In this document: one piece after another, positions 34,791 through 41,221 of the stretch
How the letters are laid out: every line of letters begins with the position of its first letter
Numbering within the stretch: position 1 is the first letter of the stretch
Assembly: GCA_003045895.1 (NCBI GenBank)
Contig: PZPC01000046.1
Span: 1-41,221 of the forward strand
Reading direction: 5' to 3'
Length of the DNA: 41,221 nucleotides
Source: Bacteroidota bacterium
Lineage (GTDB): Bacteria > Bacteroidota > Bacteroidia > Chitinophagales > Saprospiraceae
Position numbers and translations under genes: made by a program
The notes under the pieces: model-generated
What the model was told of the DNA's origin: nothing
Seen by the model: the letters and a program-made list of their open reading frames with translations, nothing else
Databases searched by the model: none

Positions 34791-35756
34791 ATGAAGTACT
34801 GCTTAGCCCTGTTTTTGGGGATCGCGTTCGCTGGCAACCTCCAGGCCCAACAACCGGCCCAGTATGCGACCTACATGCTGGACCCCCTGCGGTACAACCC
34901 TGCCTATGCCGGACTGGATTATGCCCTAAGTGTGACCGGAACCTACCGCCAGCAGTGGTCCGGTCTCGACGGCGCACCCACCGGCCAACGCCTGAGCGCC
35001 CACCTGCCGCTCTACTTCCTGAAGGGGGGGGTTGGTATCCAGGTGGAGAACGATGAGATCGGTGCCCACCGCCTTTCAGGTGCGCAGGCAGCCTACAACT
35101 ACCAGCAGGAAATGGGGAGTGGGGTGCTTTCGCTGGGCGTCGGTGCGGGTTGGCAGCAGTGGACTCTCCGCGGCGGTGACCTCCGCACGCCCGATGGCCA
35201 GTACATTGGCCCGGGCACGGTAACCCACAATGATGATATCCTCAACCTGGCGACCGATTCGGGGAGTACCCTGGAATTCTCAGCAGGCATCTTTTACCAG
35301 AGTGAACGCATTGAAACCGGCCTTTCGGTGGAAAACCTGGCGGGCTCTAGCATCCAGCTGCCAGCGGCCAGTATCCAGTTGCAGCGGGTATACCACGCCT
35401 TTGCCCGAACCAACATGGAAGTGGGCAGCAACTTGCTTTTTCAGCCTTCGCTGTGGATTCGTAGCGATGGTATCGAAAACCAAATGGATATTTCGCTATT
35501 AGTGACCTACAACAACAATATCTTCGCCGGTACCTCGTTTAGGGGATATAATAAATCCACCCAGGATGCTTTGGTGGTGATGGCAGGCGTTCAGTTGTCT
35601 CCAGCATTGCAATTGGTTTATGCTTACGACATCACCCTTTCGCCATTGAAGACCGTCCAGAGTGGATCGCACGAAATCGTGGTTAAATACCGTTTACAGA
35701 AAAGTATTGGGGTAGGGAAACCTCCCCGGATAATTTACCATCCGCGTGCTAAGTGA
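34791..35756 (+). CDS. PorP/SprF-family type IX secretion outer-membrane protein
   Basis: A 321-aa outer-membrane barrel. Signal peptide (cleavage after LQAQ, about residue 20), then the family's N-terminal signature AQYATYMLDPLRYNPAYAG, a YRQQWSGLDGAPTGQRLS segment and barrel strands through SHEIVVKYRL. PorP/SprF proteins help secrete or attach adhesins with a type B C-terminal domain and often lie near gldKLMN, as here. No large adhesin gene is adjacent. It follows the YyaL-like gene by 56 bp and gldK comes after a 303-bp gap. Confidence 0.9.
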   Translation: MKYCLALFLGIAFAGNLQAQQPAQYATYMLDPLRYNPAYAGLDYALSVTGTYRQQWSGLDGAPTGQRLSAHLPLYFLKGGVGIQVENDEIGAHRLSGAQAAYNYQQEMGSGVLSLGVGAGWQQWTLRGGDLRTPDGQYIGPGTVTHNDDILNLATDSGSTLEFSAGIFYQSERIETGLSVENLAGSSIQLPAASIQLQRVYHAFARTNMEVGSNLLFQPSLWIRSDGIENQMDISLLVTYNNNIFAGTSFRGYNKSTQDALVVMAGVQLSPALQLVYAYDITLSPLKTVQSGSHEIVVKYRLQKSIGVGKPPRIIYHPRAK

Positions 35757-36059
35757 CGGGATCAGCTATTTTCGTCAAACTACTAAAAGTTAATTGCCCA
35801 TTTTGTCAATGGGTAATTAGCGGTAAACTCCTTTACATACTACTCTACACCTAACTATCATCAGGAATAATGCCAGCATGCTGGCACTTTTATCCGGTGG
35901 TGTTACACTAAACGTCAGCCAGTTTGCGTTATGCACGAGTTGATGTGTTAAACTCTGGGCGACCAGTGAAATTTCTTTTGTAAAGTAAGTCAAACGATCT
36001 ATATTTACGTTCGCTTTGAAAATCGGTTTAAAATTCTGAAGGAAAACTCGGGTATAAAC
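35757..36059. other. Gap of 303 bp with stem-loops and the gldK promoter
   Basis: It holds a stem-loop at 35791-35819 (10-bp arms with one G-T pair), a 16-bp perfect palindrome at 35871-35886 (TGCCAGCATGCTGGCA) followed by CTTTTA that may weakly terminate the PorP/SprF-like transcript, and the gldK promoter at 35978-36007. Confidence 0.55.
35978..36007 (+). promoter_or_regulatory. Candidate promoter for gldK
   Basis: TTG at 35978-35980, 19 bases, then TATATTTA at 36000-36007. It matches TTG-N19-21-TAnnTTTG except for the last base, the same variant as before the YgiB-like gene. The leader would be about 45 bases. Confidence 0.5.
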
Positions 36060-37304
36060 ATGAAGAACCTATCCAAAATGGCACTGCTTTTGTTAGTGCT
36101 GGTAGTACTTTCGACTTGTGGTCGCAAAGAAAATGGTGAGTTGACGGGCGTCCTGGATCGCCCAACCTGGAAGGGAATCAACCCTTTTGGTATGGTGTAT
36201 GTACCTTCGGGCACACTACACATCGGCCCCAGTGACCAGGATGTTGCCAATACGTATGTGCAACGGCAAAAAGCCATTTCTATTTCTGGTTTCTACATGG
36301 ACGAGACCGAAATCACCAACAATGAATATCGCCAGTTTATTAACTGGGTGCGGGACTCTCTCGCACATGCGTACCTCGATCACTTCATCACCAACGATGA
36401 CGGAGACGAGCGCATTGACTGGGAATTAGATATCGACTGGGAAGATGAAATCCTGGAAGATCTTTACTACCAGGGCGATGATCGTTTTGCTGGTCGCCGG
36501 GAATTGGACGTGAGTAAATACGTCTACGAATACGAATGGTACGACTGGCAGGCTGCTGCTGCCGACCGCGGGCAGTCGCCCCGCAATGCGTTCATCAAGC
36601 GCAAGAAAGTAAATATTTATCCCGACACCCTCGTTTGGGTACGCGATTTCTCCTATTCCTACAACGAGCCCATGGCCCGGAATTACTTCTGGCACCCTGC
36701 CTACGATGATTATCCTATCGTAGGGGTGGATTGGCACATGGCCAACGCTTTCACTTACTGGCGGACCCTGCTGTGGAATGAGTACCAGCAAACCCGCGGG
36801 GATGGTATCAATACCGAAGACTACCGTTTACCCACCGAACACGAATGGGAATACGCTGCTCGTGGTGGTCGGGAAAACGCGCCATACCCTTGGGGTGGTC
36901 CCTACATCCGCAACGCCAAAGGTTGTTTACTGGCCAACTTCAAGCCTGGCCGTGGTAACTACCCCGAAGATGGTGGCCAGTACACCGTAAAGGCAGATGC
37001 ATACTATCCCAACGATTACGGCCTGTACAATATGTCAGGTAACGTAGCCGAGTGGACCAGTTCAGCCTATTATGACAATGCCTACTCTTTCCAACACGAC
37101 CTGAACCCCGATATTCGCTACGATGCCAAGGATGATGATCCGGAATCATGGAAGCGCAAAGTTATCCGTGGTGGTTCCTGGAAAGATATTTCCTACTTCC
37201 TTCAGACCGGTACCCGTCACTGGGAATACCAGGATACGACCAAGAGCTACGTTGGTTTCCGTTGTGCCCTCACCTTCCTCGGTCGCTCACTGAACGATTT
37301 CTAG
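36060..37304 (+). CDS. gldK: Type IX secretion/gliding lipoprotein GldK
   Basis: GldK (PorK) forms the periplasmic ring with GldN under the outer membrane. The 414-aa protein has a lipoprotein signal with Cys20 (VVLSTCG) and the FGE-sulfatase fold: GMVYVPSGTLHIGPSDQD, FYMDETEITNNEYRQF, DDYPIVGVDWHMANAFTYW, RLPTEHEWEYAARGG, MSGNVAEWTSSAY, IRGGSWKD and YVGFRCA. It is about the usual length. gldL follows, but only after a terminator and a 326-bp gap. Confidence 0.96.
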   Translation: MKNLSKMALLLLVLVVLSTCGRKENGELTGVLDRPTWKGINPFGMVYVPSGTLHIGPSDQDVANTYVQRQKAISISGFYMDETEITNNEYRQFINWVRDSLAHAYLDHFITNDDGDERIDWELDIDWEDEILEDLYYQGDDRFAGRRELDVSKYVYEYEWYDWQAAAADRGQSPRNAFIKRKKVNIYPDTLVWVRDFSYSYNEPMARNYFWHPAYDDYPIVGVDWHMANAFTYWRTLLWNEYQQTRGDGINTEDYRLPTEHEWEYAARGGRENAPYPWGGPYIRNAKGCLLANFKPGRGNYPEDGGQYTVKADAYYPNDYGLYNMSGNVAEWTSSAYYDNAYSFQHDLNPDIRYDAKDDDPESWKRKVIRGGSWKDISYFLQTGTRHWEYQDTTKSYVGFRCALTFLGRSLNDF

Positions 37305-37630
37305 TAGTGTCAAGCAAAATATAGAAAAGGATGTTGCCCAGAATTGGCAGCATCCTTTTTCGCTTTTGGCTGCTATGCCAGCCAGCCAACCTGCTTTTAT
37401 ATTCGTATTAGTGGATCATTAACCAATTGATAATCAGCTTTTAAGATCAGGTTTTAGCCGCTTCGGATAAATAATGAAAAAAAAATTCGAAGCGCTGTTA
37501 CTTTTTCGGTTTACTGCATTATGTAATTGTGTGAAGATGATTTCAACGCATTTATTTGTGGCCATGCCTGGCAGGGCCGCAATACAATACATTCAAACAA
37601 TTTAATTAACTCGTAAAAACATTAAGTAGA
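37305..37630. other. Gap of 326 bp between gldK and gldL
   Basis: It begins with the gldK terminator. Further on it holds a loose stem (37459-37465 with 37488-37494, 22-base loop) and a TACTTTTT box near 37500, one base off the -7 consensus. No gene is seen. It should contain the gldL promoter, since the terminator separates it from gldK. Confidence 0.45.
37325..37361 (+). terminator. Intrinsic terminator between gldK and gldL
   Basis: Arms 37327-37338 (AAGGATGTTGCC) and 37346-37357 pair with one G-T, around a 7-base loop, extended by A-T pairs and followed by T's. It could end most gldK transcripts or attenuate read-through into gldL. Confidence 0.8.
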
Positions 37631-38236
37631 ATGAGTCTCGTCAAAACTAAAGGATTCAAGTACTTCAAGAATTTAATGATTGGTGTTGGTGCGGCCTTCG
37701 TACTTGCAGGAGCACTTTTTAAGATCGAAAGCTGGAACTACGCTTCTGAGATGTTGATTCTCGGTATGGGTATTGAAGCTTGTATCTTTCTTTTCCTGGG
37801 TATTATCGGCCCGGAGAACGATTACTACTGGGAAAAACTCTACCCAGGTCTGTCTGATTACGATTCTCAGATCCAGCCCCTGACTGCTGGCCCTGCGGGT
37901 GCCATCACGCCTGGTCTGAACGGCGAAGTAGTGGAGCAGCAACTGGGTGGTATGTTAACCGAACTGCAAGGTATGTCGCGCAGCCTGGGTAGCCTGAAAG
38001 CACTGCAGGAAGCTGATTTCTCTGGTGTATCCGATCAGGTACGGTCCATGACCAACTTCTACAGCAAACTGAACGAAGCCATGGCTGACTTGTCTGACTC
38101 CGTAGAAGATACCAAGCAGTACAAAGCACAATTGACCGAGTTGAATAAGAATATTGCTTCGTTGAACAATTCTTACGCTTCTTTGAGCAGCGTTTATGGC
38201 AACATCATTGGTGCCATGTCTAACGTGTCTAAGTAA
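37631..38236 (+). CDS. gldL: Type IX secretion motor protein GldL
   Basis: GldL forms the inner-membrane proton-driven motor with GldM. The 201-aa protein has two N-terminal helices (about 13-32 and 40-60). Glu49 in GMGIEACIF corresponds to the glutamate shown to be important for proton use in Flavobacterium GldL. The rest is a cytoplasmic helical and coiled-coil region (residues 100-200, e.g. MTNFYSKLNEAMADLSDSVED). It is followed by gldM after 45 bp. Confidence 0.95.
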   Translation: MSLVKTKGFKYFKNLMIGVGAAFVLAGALFKIESWNYASEMLILGMGIEACIFLFLGIIGPENDYYWEKLYPGLSDYDSQIQPLTAGPAGAITPGLNGEVVEQQLGGMLTELQGMSRSLGSLKALQEADFSGVSDQVRSMTNFYSKLNEAMADLSDSVEDTKQYKAQLTELNKNIASLNNSYASLSSVYGNIIGAMSNVSK

Positions 38237-38281
38237 GCGATCATCGGGAATTATTTTTTCATTAAAAAACGAAGCTAAACT

Positions 38282-39904
38282 ATGTCCATTCCAAAGGAAC
38301 CGCGGCAGTTGATGATCAACCTCATGTACTTGGTGTTGACCGCCCTGCTCGCCCTGAACGTATCGGCGGAGGTAATGAACGCTTTCAATACCCTGGATGC
38401 AGGGAATAAATCCACGATTAAGATCGTGGACGGCCAGCTGACCTCTTCTGTTACTGCCTTGAATAATCTCTTGAAGGATGATTCCAAGGCTAAATACCGC
38501 CCCATTCTTCCTGCCATTGAGCAAATTCGCAACAAGGTAACTGAATTCAATACCTACGTCGATGAACTACGCGATTTACTGGTTGACGAAACCGGCGACA
38601 AAAGTGGTAAAGTAGATGCCGGTGACTTCAAAGAGGGGCACGACGGTGACCTGCTCTACCTGCGCGGTAAGAAAAACAAAGACGTTACCACCAACTTGCT
38701 GGTTGACAAAGGCCGTGGTGATGAGTTGAAGCAGAAGATTGAATCTACTCGTACCGAGTTGATCCAAGTCTATACCGATTTACTCCGCCGCAACAAGGAT
38801 ACCTTTGAACTGAGTGATAAGGAAATCGATGATAAGGTAAACAATGTGGCCACTAACATGCCTTTCAAGGTAGATGACGAAACCTGGAAAACTTCCGACA
38901 AAACCAGTTGGGCGGACTTCAAGTTCCGGCAAATGCCCCTGGCAGCCGTATTGCCGCTGATGTCTCAGATGCAGGCCGACCTGAAGTCTTCTGAAGCCAA
39001 TATGGTGAACGACATGATCGGTTTGGCGGGTGGTAAGAGTATCGTTTTCGATAAGTTCTTCCCCGTCGTACAAGCTGACCGCTCTTACGTGGTTGGTGGT
39101 GAAGCCATCAAAGCCAAGATTTCGGTAGGTACTTACAGTTCTTCCCTCGATCCGGCCAACGTACAGATTTTCGTCGGTGGTTCACCACTGAAGATCAATG
39201 ACGATGGTACCGCTGATTACAACATCACCGGTAGTGGTTCCGGCCAGAAGAAAGTTCCCCTGCGCGTTGTCGTAAAGAACCCCCTTACGGGTAAAGAAAC
39301 GTCCGGCGATGGTGAATTTGTCTACGAAGTAGGCTCTCGTTCCGTAGCGGTTTCGGCCGATAAGATGAACGTGTTCTACATCGGTGTAGACAACCCCCTG
39401 ACGGTGTCGGCCTCTGGTGTAAGCTCCAATGATGTTAACGTTAGTTTTACCGGGGTTTCCGGTAGAGGTAGCGGCAGCAAGTGGACGGTAACCGCCGACC
39501 GGCCCGGAGAAGCAACGATCCGCGTAAGCGCGAACGGTACTTCTCTCGGTAGTTTCCCCTTCCGTGTGAAGCGTATCCCTGACCCCATCGCCCGCTTGTC
39601 CAACAAGTCGGACGGCCAGATGGGTACGGGTGAATTCAAAGCACAGGGTGGGGTAGGTGCCTTCCTCGACAACTTCGACTTCGAAGCTACTTGTGTGGTT
39701 GCCGGTTTTAACCTGGTGTACGTACCCAAGCGCGAAGATGCAATTCCGATACAAAATGCGGGTGCCCGTTATACGGATGCCGCACGTCGGGTAGTTAACC
39801 AGGCTAAGCCCGGTGATATCTACTACTTCGAAAACGTACGGGCCAAGTGCCCGGGTGACGAAGCTACTCGTAAGATCAACAGTATGGTCTTCAAGATCCA
39901 GTAA
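38282..39904 (+). CDS. gldM: Type IX secretion motor protein GldM
   Basis: GldM spans the periplasm from the inner-membrane motor to the GldK/GldN ring. The 540-aa protein starts with the conserved PRQLMINLMYLVLTALLALN (one helix, about 10-30; Arg8 is the counterpart of the conserved N-terminal Arg). It then has a large periplasmic part: helical to about residue 230, followed by Ig-like domains (e.g. AVSADKMNVFYIGVDNPLTV). The C-terminal domain reads FNLVYVPKREDA and ends DEATRKINSMVFKIQ. gldL lies 45 bp upstream; a very strong terminator follows. Confidence 0.96.
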   Translation: MSIPKEPRQLMINLMYLVLTALLALNVSAEVMNAFNTLDAGNKSTIKIVDGQLTSSVTALNNLLKDDSKAKYRPILPAIEQIRNKVTEFNTYVDELRDLLVDETGDKSGKVDAGDFKEGHDGDLLYLRGKKNKDVTTNLLVDKGRGDELKQKIESTRTELIQVYTDLLRRNKDTFELSDKEIDDKVNNVATNMPFKVDDETWKTSDKTSWADFKFRQMPLAAVLPLMSQMQADLKSSEANMVNDMIGLAGGKSIVFDKFFPVVQADRSYVVGGEAIKAKISVGTYSSSLDPANVQIFVGGSPLKINDDGTADYNITGSGSGQKKVPLRVVVKNPLTGKETSGDGEFVYEVGSRSVAVSADKMNVFYIGVDNPLTVSASGVSSNDVNVSFTGVSGRGSGSKWTVTADRPGEATIRVSANGTSLGSFPFRVKRIPDPIARLSNKSDGQMGTGEFKAQGGVGAFLDNFDFEATCVVAGFNLVYVPKREDAIPIQNAGARYTDAARRVVNQAKPGDIYYFENVRAKCPGDEATRKINSMVFKIQ

Positions 39905-40191
39905 GCAATTGATCGATCAACAACTACCCCTTTCCAATCGAAAGGGGTAGTTGTTTTTCTGGGGAACGCTTGATTTTGTGCCGTTTCAACAGTTTAACAA
40001 GAAAGTTACCTCCTTGCGTGTGTTAAATACAATAGGGGGTTTGGTTAATCCGTTAAATAAGCGCAATTTAGCGATCCGGCAAGGGCACGTACCGCTCCTG
40101 TTGGAAATCTGTTATTAAAAACGGCGTCAGATACTGTTAATGTGGCGCCCATGTAATCAATCAACTCGGTAATTTTTCAAAAGCTATTTCC
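39905..40191. other. Gap of 287 bp between gldM and gldN
   Basis: Beyond the gldM terminator and a 12-bp palindrome at 39909-39920 (TTGATCGATCAA) that overlaps its foot, I see no exact TAnnTTTG box. gldN must have its own promoter here or depend on read-through. Confidence 0.45.
39919..39958 (+). terminator. Very strong intrinsic terminator between gldM and gldN
   Basis: A perfect 16-bp stem (39919-39934 with 39940-39955), a 5-base loop CAATC and a T-run. It lies directly behind the gldM stop codon. Confidence 0.93.
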
Positions 40192-41067
40192 ATGAAGATC
40201 GCTCTGAAACTCCTGGGCTTAATGCTATTTTTTTGCGCGGGTCAGCTCATCGCACAAGTACCCGGCAACGTGATGATGTCCGAATCGGATGAGGATAGTG
40301 GTCAGACCATTATGCAAGATCCACCAACGGACGATATCACCGATAAACGTACCATCGAAACGGTGCGTATCCTTCCCTACGATCCGGTTCGGGAAGCTGA
40401 TATTTTTTGGGAAAAACGCATTTGGCGCGTGATTGACATCCGCGAAAAAATGAATCTTCCCTTCGCTTATCCGGAGCGTCCTTTCTTTCAAATCTTGCAG
40501 GAAGCTGCTGAAAACGAGGAAATCAACGTTTACAGTGTCGAAGATGACAAGTTTACCCACCGCCTGAGCCCCGAAGAAGTTGCTTCTATGGGCGCATCTG
40601 TCGATACGGTAACCACCTTCGACCCCGTGACCTACGAAGAGAAAATCCAAGTTGTTCGCAACGAACTCAATCCTTCGGATATCAAGCGCTACCGCATCAA
40701 GGAAGTTTGGTTCTTCGACGAAGAAACTTCGACCATGCAGGTGCGTATCCTCGGTATTGCTCCCTTGCTCGACGTAAAGGATGAGAACGGTAACTTCAAG
40801 TACGAACAGCTGATGTTCTGGGTGTATTACCCCGAAGCCCGGCAGATCTTGGCCCGCGAAAAGGTATTTACCGTCGGTAACGACGCGGCACCTATTACCT
40901 GGGAAAGTCTCTTGGAGATGCGCTATTTCTCTAGCTACATCTTTAAAGAATCCAACGTGCACAACCGCCGCTTGTCCGACTACGTACAAGGTGTTGACCT
41001 GCTCATGGAAGCCGATAAGATCAAGCAAACGATCTTTAACTTCGAACACGATCTCTGGGAATACTAG
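40192..41067 (+). CDS. gldN: Type IX secretion/gliding protein GldN
   Basis: GldN (PorN) partners GldK in the periplasmic ring. The 291-aa protein has a signal peptide (MKIALKLLGLMLFFCAGQLIAQ, cleavage about residue 22). The family core follows: READIFWEKRIWRVIDIREKMN, PFAYPERPFFQIL, YRIKEVWFFDEETSTMQVRILGIAP, MFWVYYPEARQILAREKVF and MRYFSSYIFKESNVHNRRLSDY. Length is typical. A strong terminator follows. Confidence 0.96.
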   Translation: MKIALKLLGLMLFFCAGQLIAQVPGNVMMSESDEDSGQTIMQDPPTDDITDKRTIETVRILPYDPVREADIFWEKRIWRVIDIREKMNLPFAYPERPFFQILQEAAENEEINVYSVEDDKFTHRLSPEEVASMGASVDTVTTFDPVTYEEKIQVVRNELNPSDIKRYRIKEVWFFDEETSTMQVRILGIAPLLDVKDENGNFKYEQLMFWVYYPEARQILAREKVFTVGNDAAPITWESLLEMRYFSSYIFKESNVHNRRLSDYVQGVDLLMEADKIKQTIFNFEHDLWEY

Positions 41068-41126
41068 GATTGTTTTCCTGGCCTGGCCTGGTTTGGTCTA
41101 GCCTGGTCAGGTACTTGAGCTTCAGC

Positions 41127-41166
41127 AAAAAAGCCACTCGCAATATTTTTGCGGGTGGCTTTTTTA
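41127..41166 (+). terminator. Intrinsic terminator after gldN
   Basis: A long stem (about 41127-41143 with 41149-41165; core GCCACTCGCAA / TTGCGGGTGGC, one G-T) with a 5-base loop, ending in a T-run. The intron-like sequence begins at 41169. Confidence 0.9.
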
Positions 41167-41168
41167 TT

Positions 41169-41221
41169 GTGCGCCCAGCATGGGCGCAGACTCGGCGGTG
41201 CAAGTCCGCTATACGCTTGGC
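41169..41221 (+). mobile_element. 5' end of a group II intron, cut by the window edge
   Basis: The sequence starts GTGCGCCCAGCATGGGCGC and goes on with CTCGGCGGTGCAAGTCCGC and TACGCTTGGC. This matches the conserved 5' end of bacterial group II introns (GUGCG start, a GCCC..GGGC stem, then GGCGGUG-AAGUCCGC of domain I). It begins three bases after the T-run of the gldN terminator on the same strand, the placement typical of class C introns. Only 53 bases are present, so class, reverse transcriptase and activity cannot be judged. Confidence 0.7.

Noticed and set aside
1-41221. tRNA, rRNA genes, CRISPR arrays, or a restriction/defence island
   Set aside because: I saw no tRNA-like clover-leaf, rRNA, repeat-spacer array or defence-type genes on reading both strands, although no covariance search could be run.

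Overview
The window comes from a member of the Bacteroidota with a G+C content of roughly 50-55%. Evidence for this is a type IX secretion/gliding set (PorP/SprF-like protein, GldK, GldL, GldM, GldN), several promoters close to the Bacteroidota pattern TTG-N19-21-TAnnTTTG, few strong Shine-Dalgarno sequences, and lineage-typical lipoprotein families. The gene content would fit the Saprospiria (Lewinella/Haliscomenobacter-like), but that placement is an inference and no rRNA is present to test it.

Layout. 1-773: no credible gene; a run of hairpins and short repeats. 774-4634: polyamine locus, with membrane spermidine synthase and AdoMet decarboxylase on the minus strand, facing a YgiB-like lipoprotein and a YgiC-type ATP-grasp amidoligase on the plus strand from abutting divergent promoters. 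4644-4884: MITE-like element. 4971-8180: secreted PIG-L deacetylase and a small outer-membrane barrel protein. 8325-13828: gcvP and priA on the minus strand. 13829-17280: a pseudogene remnant, FMN reductase, DoxX-like protein, AI-2E-type permease and a small secreted protein. 17281-20868: DUF427 protein, egtB, egtD and a haloalkane-dehalogenase-like hydrolase, probably one ergothioneine operon. 20955-23071: GDYXXLXY protein and DUF2157 membrane protein, separated by a second MITE-like element. 23222-27909: an ALDH7-family dehydrogenase, a lipoprotein, a basic AT-hook-like protein and a PAP2 phosphatase. 28026-34734: amino-acid permease, penicillin-binding protein 1C, a glycine-rich RRM protein with a long leader, and a YyaL/SSP411-like protein. 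34791-41067: T9SS block. 41169-41221: the first bases of what looks like a group II intron, cut by the window edge and lying directly behind the gldN terminator.

How the genes work together. SpeE and SpeD supply spermidine; the YgiC-like enzyme would ligate a peptide or glutathione-like partner to a polyamine or similar amine. EgtD trimethylates histidine and EgtB adds the sulfur, giving an ergothioneine precursor. GldL and GldM form the proton-driven motor of the type IX system, GldK and GldN the periplasmic ring, and the PorP/SprF-like barrel is an accessory protein for adhesin or cargo attachment. Strong hairpin terminators lie between gldK and gldL and between gldM and gldN, so this set is probably expressed as separate units rather than one simple operon.

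Most interesting non-gene signals: a perfect 17-bp hairpin lying over the likely start of the YgiC-like gene; the group II intron 5' end behind a terminator; two different TA-flanked MITE-like elements, plus a 13-bp end of the first one between two convergent genes; and the hairpin-dense first 730 bases. All functional statements come from sequence reading and family knowledge; no search was run.
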